Origin: Flavobacterium gelatinilyticum
Lineage (GTDB): Bacteria; Bacteroidota; Bacteroidia; Flavobacteriales; Flavobacteriaceae
Reading direction: 5' to 3'
Length of the DNA stretch: 64,000 nt
Assembly (NCBI RefSeq): GCF_027111295.1
Contig: NZ_CP114287.1
Span: forward strand, 2,542,001 to 2,606,000
Shown: in pieces, positions 51,908 to 58,721 of the stretch
Position numbering within the stretch: position 1 is the stretch's first letter
Layout of the letters: each line of letters begins with the position of its first letter
The notes under the pieces: model-generated
The model's database searches: none
What the model was told of the DNA's origin: nothing
Seen by the model: the letters and a program-made list of their open reading frames with translations, nothing else
Translations under genes and position numbers: made by a program

Positions 51908-52482
51908 TGGCATTAATTCTTGAAAACATTGCCAAACACGTTTCGCTGACCCCGGAAGAACAGGCGCTTTTTTTATCTAAATTAGAAACAAACACATACA
52001 AAGCCAAAACGCTTTTATTAAATGCCGGCGAAGTTTGTAAACATTCGTATTTTGTAAATTCCGGCATTTTAAGAAGTTTTAATATCAATGATAATATTGT
52101 TGAACATGTCCTTTCTTTTGCCTGCGAAGGCTGGTGGATGAGTGATATGTACAGTTTTTTTTCGCAGAAACCGGGACAGCTTTTTATTGAAGTTCTCGAA
52201 GAAGCCGAAGTGGTTTCATTATCCAAAGAAAATCAGGAACAATTGTATCTTGAAATCCCAAAACTGGAACGTTTTTTCAGGATTTTAATTGAAAATTCAT
52301 TAGTAGCGAATCAACAGCGATTAATGGACAACTTAAGTTTACCAGCCGAAGAACGCTTCGAAAAATTCACTAAAAAATACGGAACATTAGTTCACAAAGT
52401 TCCTCAAAAACAAATTGCTTCTTTTATTGGGGTAACACCTGAATTTTTCAGCAAAATGAAAGCCCGGCTTTTGAAGAAATAG
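51907..52482 (+). CDS. Crp/Fnr-family transcriptional regulator
   Basis: The 191-residue protein has an N-terminal cyclic-nucleotide-binding-like beta domain (about 10-120, with LLLNAGEVCKHSYFVNSGILRSFN and VLSFACEGWWMSDMYSFFSQKPGQLFIEVLEEAEVVSL). A short C-terminal helix-turn-helix (KVPQKQIASFIGVTPEFFSKMKARL) follows. No iron-sulfur cysteine cluster is seen (only two cysteines), so it is not a classic oxygen-sensing Fnr. It overlaps the upstream gene by 1 bp. Such regulators in Bacteroidota bind dyads of the TGA-N6-TCA type. Whether it acts on the boxes at 4481 and 5503 cannot be told from sequence. Confidence 0.93.
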   Translation: MALILENIAKHVSLTPEEQALFLSKLETNTYKAKTLLLNAGEVCKHSYFVNSGILRSFNINDNIVEHVLSFACEGWWMSDMYSFFSQKPGQLFIEVLEEAEVVSLSKENQEQLYLEIPKLERFFRILIENSLVANQQRLMDNLSLPAEERFEKFTKKYGTLVHKVPQKQIASFIGVTPEFFSKMKARLLKK

Positions 52483-52483
52483 A

Positions 52484-52586
52484 TTTTTCCGCCGCGAACC
52501 GAACGAAAGTAAACCTACGAAGTAATGCACTCATTTTTATTTTCAATAATTACAGGGAAAAAATTTATGAATTCGCGGCGGAAAAA
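52484..52586. repeat. Palindromic intergenic repeat after the Crp/Fnr gene
   Basis: TTTTTCCGCCGCGAA (52484-52498) pairs perfectly with TTCGCGGCGGAAAAA (52572-52586) around 73 nt, just after the regulator stop. It may also act as a terminator. The ends resemble the CCGCCACGAATTC repeat at 56106. Confidence 0.7.
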
Positions 52587-52615
52587 ATTTAAAATTTAAA
52601 ACATCAATAGCAATT

Positions 52616-52972
52616 ATGAAATATTTCGCTTCAGTACTAATTTTGTTATTAATTCCCTTAAGCCAGAAAACAGACAAACTTAATGGCCGCTACAATTATT
52701 TAATTGAAAACGAAAATGTTTACATTCAAAAAGATAAAATTACTTTTAAGGATAGTGTTTTTATTTTTGACAACAAGTTCATGCCGAAAGGAAAGATTTC
52801 TTATGGCAATATTATACTATTAGAAAACTTCATAAATACTGATCTAATTATAACTATTTCAAAAGATCAAATTCAAAAAGATACCATTGAATTTTATATG
52901 CATGATAAGAGTGGCGGCGGTAATTACCTGGATATAACAAGTGGAAAAGGGAGATTAATTAAGATAAAATAG
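52616..52972 (+). CDS. Small exported protein of unknown function
   Basis: The 118-residue protein has a weak signal-like start (MKYFASVLILLLIPLSQK). Its body (LNGRYNYLIENENVYIQKDKITFKDSVFIFDNKFMPKGKISYGNIILLENFINTDLIITISKDQIQKDTIEFYMHDKSGGGNYLDITSGKGRLIKIK) is rich in beta-type alternation. No domain is recognised. It follows a palindromic repeat and precedes the IS by 37 bp. It may be secreted or lipid-anchored in the periplasm. I cannot assign a function. Confidence 0.6.
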   Translation: MKYFASVLILLLIPLSQKTDKLNGRYNYLIENENVYIQKDKITFKDSVFIFDNKFMPKGKISYGNIILLENFINTDLIITISKDQIQKDTIEFYMHDKSGGGNYLDITSGKGRLIKIK

Positions 52973-53009
52973 TTTCTTTTATTTCTTGCCGCGCTTTTTT
53001 TGTCATTCC

Positions 53010-54050
53010 TGTAAAGGTTACTTATTTCGGTAACGGATTTATCATTTCAATTGGTTTTTTTCCATCAATTCCCTGATGTGGTCTTTCATGATTGTAATAA
53101 TACAAATATTGTAATAATTCCTCTTTCAGTTCTTCTTGCGAATCAAAATCAGTATCCCGTAATAAATCCTCTTCGAGAGTTCTCCAAAAACGTTCAACCT
53201 TGCCATTTGTCTGCGGACGGTAAGGTCTTGTGTACCTGTGAACTATTCCTAATTCCATGAGCATTCTTTCAAATGGATGCTGATTTTTTACCTTGCTTGT
53301 TTTGATTCCAAATTCAGCCCCATTATCAGACAATATCTCTTCAAATTTTATTTCATAATGACTGCTTAAGATATTCAAGCACTTTAATGAGGCAAACATT
53401 ACTGTTAAACTCGTGATGTCCGGAACTAATTCTGCCCAGGCAATACGGCTGTAATCATCAATTACACAGACTAAATAGAGTTTTTTGTTTTCTCCGCGAA
53501 TTACGCTTTTGCTTAAATAATGACAATCAATATGACCCAGCTGTCCCATTCTTTCTTTGATTATTTTCTGATGATTCTTTTTGATCTTCGGAGTTAATCT
53601 GTTTATTTTATGCCGCTTTAAAATATTGTAAACTCCAGAATATGAGGGTGTGTATTTTCCCAATTTGGGATTTAAGATACTAACAATTTCATATTTATTG
53701 TTTCCCTTTTCCCGTAATTCAACCACTTTTTGTTCTATGAACGGCAAAGGGCGTCTGGTTTTATATTTTGGGCCACGTTTTTGAGGCAGTAAATCTACTG
53801 ACTTTCCACTTTGTTTATATCGATTATAATACTTTAAAAAACTCTTTCTGCAAGTATCATTGGCCGTATAAAAATCCATTGCCTTCTTGTACAAGGGATG
53901 GGTCTTGTTTTTAACTTGTTCATATTCTTTAATTAGAAAACGGTACTTCTCTAAATAGTTTCTTTCCAATGTTGAATCCTGACTATTGTTTCTCATCCCA
54001 ACAAAATTTATTAAAGTTAAATTTTGTTACCGAATTATCTAACTTTTACA
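53010..54050 (-). mobile_element. IS481-like insertion sequence, 1041 bp
   Basis: The element has terminal inverted repeats beginning TGTAAAGGTTACTTATTTCG (left) and TGTAAAAGTTAGATAATTCG (right, minus strand). They share TTCGGTAAC just inside, with about 21 of 25 positions agreeing. It is flanked by the 5-bp direct repeat ATTCC (53005-53009 and 54051-54055). It encodes one DDE transposase on the minus strand. Intact ends and intact duplication mean a fairly recent insertion. I see no second IS copy in this window. Confidence 0.92.
53022..53996 (-). CDS. IS481-like DDE transposase
   Basis: The 324-residue transposase has an N-terminal helix-turn-helix region (about 35-140; SFLKYYNRYKQSGKSVDLLPQKRGPKYKTRRP then KVVELREKGNNKYEIVSIL). 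The integrase core follows, with the DDE triad: Asp in GHIDCHYL (about 155), Asp in ILSDNGAEFG (about 226) and Glu in TNGKVERFWRTLEEDLL (about 270). The order HTH-rve with the TNGKVERFWRTLEED motif matches IS481-type transposases. It cuts and pastes the element via the inverted repeats. It is complete, without frameshift, so the element is probably still capable of moving. The start is the ATG at 53996. Confidence 0.93.
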   Translation of the reverse strand: MRNNSQDSTLERNYLEKYRFLIKEYEQVKNKTHPLYKKAMDFYTANDTCRKSFLKYYNRYKQSGKSVDLLPQKRGPKYKTRRPLPFIEQKVVELREKGNNKYEIVSILNPKLGKYTPSYSGVYNILKRHKINRLTPKIKKNHQKIIKERMGQLGHIDCHYLSKSVIRGENKKLYLVCVIDDYSRIAWAELVPDITSLTVMFASLKCLNILSSHYEIKFEEILSDNGAEFGIKTSKVKNQHPFERMLMELGIVHRYTRPYRPQTNGKVERFWRTLEEDLLRDTDFDSQEELKEELLQYLYYYNHERPHQGIDGKKPIEMINPLPK

Positions 54051-54197
54051 ATTCCGACGAAGGAGGAATCTCCGTTAGAAACTCCTCATGTAATATAACC
54101 AATCTTTGTAGAGCTACTTGTGGAGATCTCTCCTTCGTCGAGATGACAAGATTGTGGTTACTTTCCGTCTCTAGTTATGAAAACAAAAACTTCTAAA

Positions 54198-54276
54198 TTA
54201 GCCCCGATAGAAGTGGAAATCCTTTTGTGTATCGTTTTTTAACGAGACACAAAAGATTGAAACGGATAGCGGGACT
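54198..54276. repeat. Imperfect palindrome beginning TTAGCCCCGATAG
   Basis: A left arm (TTAGCCCCGATAGAAGTGG onward, 54198-54230) and a right arm ending in GATAGCGGGACT (54247-54276) pair imperfectly, sharing CTTTTGTGT/ACACAAAAG next to the loop. I recall this element as frequent in Flavobacterium genomes, which I cannot check here. Confidence 0.55.
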
Positions 54277-54368
54277 GAACGTCTTTTAAAAACCAATGTT
54301 TCTGCTTCAAAAAATAAATTAGATAATTTGAGAATGTGTCAATTAGATAATTAAACTTTAAAAGAAAA

Positions 54369-54405
54369 CCTTAGAATCTTAGCAACTTAGAGCCTCAGAA
54401 TCTTT
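54369..54405. repeat. CTTAG/CTCAG-type degenerate repeat
   Basis: Runs of CTTAGAATCTTAGCAACTTAG, then AGCCTCAGAATC; same kind as 10401-10437. Confidence 0.5.
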
Positions 54406-54452
54406 TCTTAATCTAGGTTAAGTGCTTTTCCTTTACCATGGTGGTATCTTTG
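54404..54452 (+). promoter_or_regulatory. Operator-like 24-bp site plus -7 box of the pirin gene
   Basis: A 24-bp stretch (54404-54427) with core dyad CTTAATCTAGGTTAAG (CTTAA-N6-TTAAG) is followed after 17 bp by TATCTTTG (54445-54452). The identical 24 bp, with identical 17-bp spacing to a -7 box, recurs at 55411. The dyad is 14 of 16 symmetric. It overlaps the -33 region, so it could be an operator or activator site. Confidence 0.75.
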
Positions 54453-54481
54453 TACTATAAAAATAACAAAAGGACAAAATC

Positions 54482-55198
54482 ATGGAAAATATAGTATTAC
54501 ACAAAGCAGAATCAAGAGGAAATGCAAATCACGGATGGCTAAATGCTTATCATAGCTTTAGTTTTGCAAGCTGGTACAATCCGGACAGAATTCAGTTTGG
54601 GGCACTTCGTGTTTTGAACGATGATACGATTGCTGCCGGAATGGGATTTGGAACCCACCCTCACGATAATATGGAAATTATTACGATTCCGTTAGAAGGT
54701 GACTTGGCTCATAAAGACAGTATGGGAAATACTGAAGTGATCAAAAATGGCGATATTCAGGTAATGAGTGCCGGAACCGGAATTCAGCATAGCGAGTTTA
54801 ATCCAAACAATGACCAGCAGACTAAATTGTTACAGATTTGGTTGTTCCCAAACAAAAGAAATGTTACGCCGCGTTATCAGCAGATTACTTTAGATGTTGC
54901 TGACAGACATAACAAATTATCTCAGGTTTTATCTCCAAATCAAGATGATGAAGGTGTTTGGATTCACCAGGATGCTTGGTTTAATATGGGAAATTTCGAT
55001 TCTGGAGTTACTGCAGAATATAAAATTAAAAAAGAAGGAAACGGAGTTTACGCTTTCGTTTTAAAAGGAAATGTAACCATCAACGGTCAGGAATTAAATT
55101 CTCGTGACGCGGTTGGAATTTCAGGAACTGATACTTTAAACATTAAAGCAAATACAGATGCTGAATTTTTATTAATGGACATTCCGATGAATTATTAA
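54482..55198 (+). CDS. Pirin-family protein (quercetinase-like cupin)
   Basis: The 238-residue protein is a double cupin. The N-terminal metal site is in GFGTHPHDNMEIIT...LAHKDSMGN with the GTGIQHSEFNP motif, so three histidines and a glutamate can bind metal. The C-terminal cupin (GVTAEYKIKKEGNGVYAFVLKGNVTINGQELN) lacks a full metal site, as in YhhW-like pirins. Family members include quercetin dioxygenases and transcription-associated proteins. Its role in Flavobacteriia is not known. The promoter carries the same operator as the YceI gene downstream, so the two probably answer one regulator. Confidence 0.94.
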   Translation: MENIVLHKAESRGNANHGWLNAYHSFSFASWYNPDRIQFGALRVLNDDTIAAGMGFGTHPHDNMEIITIPLEGDLAHKDSMGNTEVIKNGDIQVMSAGTGIQHSEFNPNNDQQTKLLQIWLFPNKRNVTPRYQQITLDVADRHNKLSQVLSPNQDDEGVWIHQDAWFNMGNFDSGVTAEYKIKKEGNGVYAFVLKGNVTINGQELNSRDAVGISGTDTLNIKANTDAEFLLMDIPMNY

Positions 55199-55230
55199 TT
55201 CAAACAAAAACAATTAAATACCTGTACCTT

Positions 55231-55278
55231 GAAACGATAATAAATCTGGAAATCAGATTATTATCGTTTCTTTTTTTT
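55231..55278 (+). terminator. Pirin terminator
   Basis: GAAACGATAATAAATCTG (55231-55248) pairs with CAGATTATTATCGTTTC (55254-55270) with one bulged A, followed by eight T. Confidence 0.9.
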
Positions 55279-55410
55279 AACCTTTAATTGATAAAAAACA
55301 AAATAAGAAAGGCTAACTTTATTAATAAGCGGAGAACTGACAGGTTTTAATAACCTTTTAGGTCTGTTCAAAACGAATTAAAATTGGTTATTAAATTATC
55401 ACATTTTTTA

Positions 55411-55459
55411 TTTCTTAATCTAGGTTAAGTGCTTCAGGACAACTGTCACCGTAACTTTG
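55411..55459 (+). promoter_or_regulatory. Operator-like 24-bp site plus -7 box of the cytoplasmic YceI gene
   Basis: The same 24 bp as 54404-54427 lies at 55411-55434, and TAACTTTG (55452-55459) follows after 17 bp. Flanking sequences differ, so this is a conserved regulatory unit and not a larger duplication. Confidence 0.75.
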
Positions 55460-55503
55460 TCCTATCAAAATGAAACAAATTAATTATTTAAAAAAATAAA
55501 ATT

Positions 55504-56037
55504 ATGGCAACTACAAAATGGTCAATTGACCCAACTCACTCAGAAATTGGTTTTAAAGTAAAACACATGATGTTTACTAATGTTTCAGGTAAATTTGGAA
55601 CATACAGCGCTGAAATTACTACAGACGGAGAAAATTTTGAAAATGCAGACATTCAGTTTTCTGCTGATGTTGCGTCTGTTGATACTGCAAATGCAGACAG
55701 AGACGGACATTTAAGAAGCGGGGATTTCTTTGATGTTGAAAATCACCCTAAATTAACTTTCAAAGCTTCTTCTTTCAAAAAAATCAATGCAGGAAGCTAT
55801 GAAATCACTGGAGATTTAAACATTAAAGGTGTTTCTAAAACCGTAACTTTTCCGGTAGAATACAGCGGAATCCTGACTGATCCTTGGGGAAATACTAAAG
55901 TTGGTTTGAGCATAGAAGGAAAAATTAATCGTAAAGATTGGGGTTTAAACTGGAACTCTGCTCTTGAAACTGGCGGTGTGTTAGTTGGCGAAGAAGTAAA
56001 ATTAAACATCGAATTACAATTCGTAAAACAAGCTTAA
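55504..56037 (+). CDS. YceI-family protein without signal peptide
   Basis: The 177-residue protein starts MATTKWSIDPTHSEIGFKVKHMMFTNVSGKFG, the classic N-terminus of cytoplasmic YceI proteins. SADVASVDTANADRDGHLRSGDFFDVENHPKLTFKAS and VGLSIEGKINRKDWGLNWNSALETGGVLVGEEV follow. There is no signal peptide, unlike the two periplasmic copies at 4.6-6.2 kb. YceI-fold proteins bind isoprenoid or fatty-acid-like ligands. The gene shares its operator-like site with the pirin gene upstream. The two may act together in a stress or redox response, which is inferred from the shared site. Confidence 0.94.
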   Translation: MATTKWSIDPTHSEIGFKVKHMMFTNVSGKFGTYSAEITTDGENFENADIQFSADVASVDTANADRDGHLRSGDFFDVENHPKLTFKASSFKKINAGSYEITGDLNIKGVSKTVTFPVEYSGILTDPWGNTKVGLSIEGKINRKDWGLNWNSALETGGVLVGEEVKLNIELQFVKQA

Positions 56038-56069
56038 TCTATAAAAATTAGGTTTTAATTTGGTTGGTT

Positions 56070-56100
56070 AAAAGCCTTGCGTTTACTCGCAGGGCTTTTA
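56070..56100 (+). terminator. YceI terminator
   Basis: AAAAGCCTTGCG (56070-56081) pairs with CGCAGGGCTTTT (56088-56099) with one mismatch. Confidence 0.85.
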
Positions 56101-56105
56101 TTTTT

Positions 56106-56294
56106 TCCGCCACGAATTCACGAATTATTTTTTTATTTCACGCAGATTTAAATTGATTTGAGCAGATTTACGCAAATTTATTCTTAATCTGCTTAAATCT
56201 GTAAAATCTGCGTGAAACCAAAATACCCCCCAAAGATTAATAAAAAAATAATTCGTGAATTACTTCGTCTATTCGCTGTCGCTCGGGTCGTGGC
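56106..56294. repeat. Nested palindromic repeat
   Basis: Outer arms 56116-56136 and 56240-56260 pair perfectly over 21 bp (ATTCACGAATTATTTTTTTA onward). Inner arms TTTCACGCAGATTT (56136-56149) and AAATCTGCGTGAAA (56204-56217) also pair perfectly. The outermost CCACGA (56110-56115) and TCGTGG (56288-56293) extend it. It fills the gap between the convergent YceI and AraC genes. Confidence 0.75.
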
Positions 56295-57157
56295 TATCTA
56301 ACAGTATTCCTAAATTCTGTGGGTGACATTCCGGTTTGTTTTTTGAAGAATCTCGAGAAGTACGAGTAATCTTCGTAGCCGACTTTCAATGCGACTTCGT
56401 TTATAGCTAATTGTTTATCCATCAACATTCTTTTGATTTCCAGGATAACTCGGTCTGTGATTACTTCTGTTGCTGTTTTTTGAAGAATTTCGTTGCAAAT
56501 TCTGTTTAAATGTTTCAGTGTAATATTTAGTTTTTCTGCGTAGAACGAAGGTAGTTTTTCAGTTCTGAAATATTCTTCTAAAAGCGATTCGAACGTATTG
56601 ATTTTGACGTTGTAGGAATGGGTTTGATGCGAATAGGTTTCATTATATTTTCTCGCTATTTCTATATGAATGCAGTCTAATAAATTCAGTAATTTATCTA
56701 ATTGATATTTATTATTCTGGCTGTTTTCCTGAATCAGCAAATCAAAATAAGGAAGAATTTTTGGAATTTCATTTTCTTCAAAAACCATTTCCGGCCGGTT
56801 ATGAATCGAATGATAAAAATTATAATCGTTGATCTTTTTTTGTCCGAAATACAAATTGTACAATTCCTGAGAAAAGATAATGACGAAACCTTCGATGTCT
56901 TCGGATAAATTCCAATGGTGCATCTGTCCGGGCTGCAGCACGAAAAGACTTCCTCTTTTGATACCGAATTGGTCAAAATCGACTTCATGCAATCCTGAAC
57001 CTTTGGTAAAAAAGACCATTAAATAGGAATCGTGACGGTGTGGTTCTTCGACAAAACTGTGACTTTTTAAATGTTCTGCAAAAGTATTGACGTAAAAATC
57101 ACGATGAATATCGTTACAGCTAAAATTCTGAACACTATAAATTGGATATTTTTTCAT
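56294..57157 (-). CDS. AraC-family transcriptional regulator
   Basis: The 287-residue protein has an N-terminal cupin-like sensing domain (about 1-170; HSFVEEPHRHDSYLMVFFTKGSGLHEVDFDQFGIKRGSLFVLQPGQMHHW). The C-terminal double helix-turn-helix (about 195-287) contains LNITLKHLNRICNEILQKTATEVITDRVILEIKRMLMDKQLAINEVALKVGYEDYSYFSRFFKKQTGMSPTEFR. It is a single-component transcriptional activator of the AraC/XylS type. The ligand is unknown. It is divergent from the DUF983 gene. Its relation to the pirin/YceI promoters nearby is possible by position but unproven. Confidence 0.95.
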   Translation of the reverse strand: MKKYPIYSVQNFSCNDIHRDFYVNTFAEHLKSHSFVEEPHRHDSYLMVFFTKGSGLHEVDFDQFGIKRGSLFVLQPGQMHHWNLSEDIEGFVIIFSQELYNLYFGQKKINDYNFYHSIHNRPEMVFEENEIPKILPYFDLLIQENSQNNKYQLDKLLNLLDCIHIEIARKYNETYSHQTHSYNVKINTFESLLEEYFRTEKLPSFYAEKLNITLKHLNRICNEILQKTATEVITDRVILEIKRMLMDKQLAINEVALKVGYEDYSYFSRFFKKQTGMSPTEFRNTVR

Positions 57158-57219
57158 AAATGTCTTTTTTGTGCTATAATAAGCGAAGATATAAAAAAGA
57201 CTTTTAAGTCATTACAAAT

Positions 57220-57227
57220 TACCTTTG
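57220..57227 (+). promoter_or_regulatory. -7 box for the DUF983 gene (TACCTTTG)
   Basis: TACCTTTG lies 22 nt before the ATG at 57250. Confidence 0.65.
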
Positions 57228-57249
57228 TATAAACAAAAATAACAAAGTC

Positions 57250-57612
57250 ATGTCAAGCGCATTAACTCATATTTTAAAAAACGAATGTCCTGTTTGTCAC
57301 AAAGGAAAAGTTTTTACCGACAAAAATATTTTTTTCAATTTCAGTTTTCCAAAAATGAATGAATATTGCAGTCACTGCCATTATAAATTTCAAAAAGAAC
57401 CTGGTTATTTCTTTGGAGCGATGTATGTAAACTACGGATTAACAGTAGCTCAAGGAATTGCGACATATTGTATTGCACAATATTTTTTCGAAACCAACTT
57501 CGACTTAAGAATCCTTCCAATCATTGCTGTTGTGATTACTTTACTGACTCCTTTTAATCTTAGATTTTCGAGATTAGCGTGGATTTATATGTTCAAGGGT
57601 TATACGAGCTAA
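57250..57612 (+). CDS. DUF983-family membrane protein
   Basis: The 120-residue protein starts with a zinc-ribbon-like half (CPVCHKGKVF...YCSHCHYKFQKEPGYFFGAMYVNYG) and continues with two membrane spans (GLTVAQGIATYCIAQYFF and LRILPIIAVVITLLTPFNL). This is the DUF983 layout. Function is unknown in the literature that I can recall. It has its own promoter; the fabD promoter lies directly after its stop codon. Confidence 0.9.
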   Translation: MSSALTHILKNECPVCHKGKVFTDKNIFFNFSFPKMNEYCSHCHYKFQKEPGYFFGAMYVNYGLTVAQGIATYCIAQYFFETNFDLRILPIIAVVITLLTPFNLRFSRLAWIYMFKGYTS

Positions 57613-57620
57613 AAAAATAG

Positions 57621-57628
57621 TACTTTTG
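57621..57628 (+). promoter_or_regulatory. -7 box for fabD (TACTTTTG)
   Basis: TACTTTTG lies 56 nt before the ATG at 57685, just 8 bp after the DUF983 stop. Confidence 0.6.
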
Positions 57629-57684
57629 CTTTCCAATTGAAACTAATTTTCAATTTTAAAAAAAGTAAAAATTAAATTAGACAA

Positions 57685-58557
57685 ATGAAAGCATACGTAT
57701 TTCCGGGTCAGGGAGCGCAGTTCACAGGAATGGGTAAAGACCTTTATGAAAATTCGGCTTTAGCCAAAGAATTATTCGAAAAAGCTAATGAAATATTAGG
57801 TTTCAGAATTACAGATATCATGTTTGAAGGCACTGCCGAAGAACTAAAAGAAACTAAAGTTACACAGCCTGCTGTATTTTTACACTCTGTTATTTTAGCA
57901 AAAACTTTAGAAGATTTCAAACCGGAAATGGTTGCAGGACACTCTTTAGGAGAATTCTCTGCTTTAGTAGCAAACGGAACTTTATCTTTTGAAGACGGAC
58001 TTAAATTGGTTTCTCAACGTGCTCTGGCAATGCAAAAAGCCTGCGAAATTACTCCATCTACAATGGCGGCTGTTTTAGGTTTAGCTGATAATGTTGTAGA
58101 AGAAGTTTGTGCTTCGATCGACGGTGTTGTGGTTGCTGCAAACTATAACTGTCCAGGTCAATTGGTAATTTCCGGAGAAACTACTGCTGTTGAAAAAGCT
58201 TGCGAAGCAATGAAAGCTGCCGGAGCAAAACGTGCTTTAATTTTGCCTGTTGGAGGTGCTTTTCACTCTCCAATGATGGAGCCGGCAAGAGAAGAATTAG
58301 CAGCTGCAATTGAAGCAACTACATTCTCTACTCCTATTTGTCCAGTGTATCAAAACGTTACTGCAAATGCAGTTTCTGATGCAAACGAAATTAAAAAGAA
58401 CTTAATCATTCAATTAACTGCTCCTGTAAAATGGACTCAGTCTGTTCAGCAAATGATCGCTGACGGTGCAACTTTATTTACTGAAGTTGGCCCTGGAAAA
58501 GTACTAGCTGGCTTGATTAATAAAATTGATAAAGAAGCTGCTACAGCTAATGCTTAA
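57685..58557 (+). CDS. fabD: FabD: malonyl-CoA:ACP transacylase
   Basis: The 290-residue protein is a malonyl-CoA:ACP transacylase. The nucleophile is Ser87 in GHSLGE, and the catalytic His is His194 in GGAFHSPMM. Other signatures are the N-terminal FPGQGAQFTGMGKDLYE and QPAVFLHSV. It moves the malonyl group from CoA to acyl carrier protein for fatty-acid elongation in the cytosol. Length fits the family (about 290-310). The other fab genes are not adjacent. It has its own promoter; a palindromic repeat follows. Confidence 0.97.
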   Translation: MKAYVFPGQGAQFTGMGKDLYENSALAKELFEKANEILGFRITDIMFEGTAEELKETKVTQPAVFLHSVILAKTLEDFKPEMVAGHSLGEFSALVANGTLSFEDGLKLVSQRALAMQKACEITPSTMAAVLGLADNVVEEVCASIDGVVVAANYNCPGQLVISGETTAVEKACEAMKAAGAKRALILPVGGAFHSPMMEPAREELAAAIEATTFSTPICPVYQNVTANAVSDANEIKKNLIIQLTAPVKWTQSVQQMIADGATLFTEVGPGKVLAGLINKIDKEAATANA

Positions 58558-58580
58558 ATTTTGAGTATTCAGCTGTAACT

Positions 58581-58652
58581 CCTGCAAGATTTCCAAAATC
58601 TTGTAGGTATCTAAGCTTAAAAAGGCCTACAAGGTTTTGGAAACCTTGCAGG
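58581..58652. repeat. Long palindrome after fabD
   Basis: Left arm (58581-58607, beginning CCTGCAAGATTTCC) and right arm (58626-58652, ending GGAAACCTTGCAGG) are each 27 bp and pair with two G-T mismatches. Each arm is itself nearly palindromic. A full double hairpin results, as expected for a mobile-like REP or attenuator element. Confidence 0.78.
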
Positions 58653-58666
58653 ATAACAAAAAACAA

Positions 58667-58709
58667 AAAATCCTCATAGACTTTAATCAGTTTATGAGGA
58701 TTTTGTTTT
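58667..58709 (-). terminator. Terminator for the 58722 gene (usable both ways)
   Basis: AAAATCCTCATA (58667-58678) pairs with TATGAGGATTTT (58693-58704) around 14 nt. The A run left of the stem gives a T run on the minus strand, and TTGTTTTT follows on the plus strand. Confidence 0.85.
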
Positions 58710-58721
58710 TTATATACTAAG

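Larger units (their letters stand above)
53001..54149. repeat. Palindromic host repeat split by the insertion sequence
   Basis: The left part (TGTCATTCC, 53001-53009) and the right part (54051-54149) belong to one imperfect palindrome. Its ends are TTGTCATTCCGACGAAGGAG and, on the other strand, TTGTCATCTCGACGAAGGAG. The IS is inserted after ATTCC, whose second copy at 54051-54055 is the target duplication. Removing the IS and one ATTCC restores a ~108-bp element. Confidence 0.75.
54051..54481. other. Gene-free stretch of repeats and the pirin promoter
   Basis: 431 bp holding, in order, the right part of the split palindrome (to 54149), an AGCCCCGAT-type repeat (54198-54276), a CTTAG/CTCAG repeat (54369-54405) and the pirin operator/promoter (54404-54452). 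No coding frame is supported. Confidence 0.65.
55199..55503 (+). other. Intergenic region with terminator and yceI promoter
   Basis: 305 bp containing the pirin terminator (55231-55278), then a plain A/T-rich spacer, then the second copy of the 24-bp operator-like site and a -7 box (55411-55459). No gene is supported. Confidence 0.6.

Noticed and set aside
51907..52482. The Crp/Fnr protein encoded here as the regulator of the boxes at 4481 and 5503
   Set aside because: The genes are far apart and Bacteroidota have many Crp/Fnr paralogues; nothing in the sequence links this one to those boxes.
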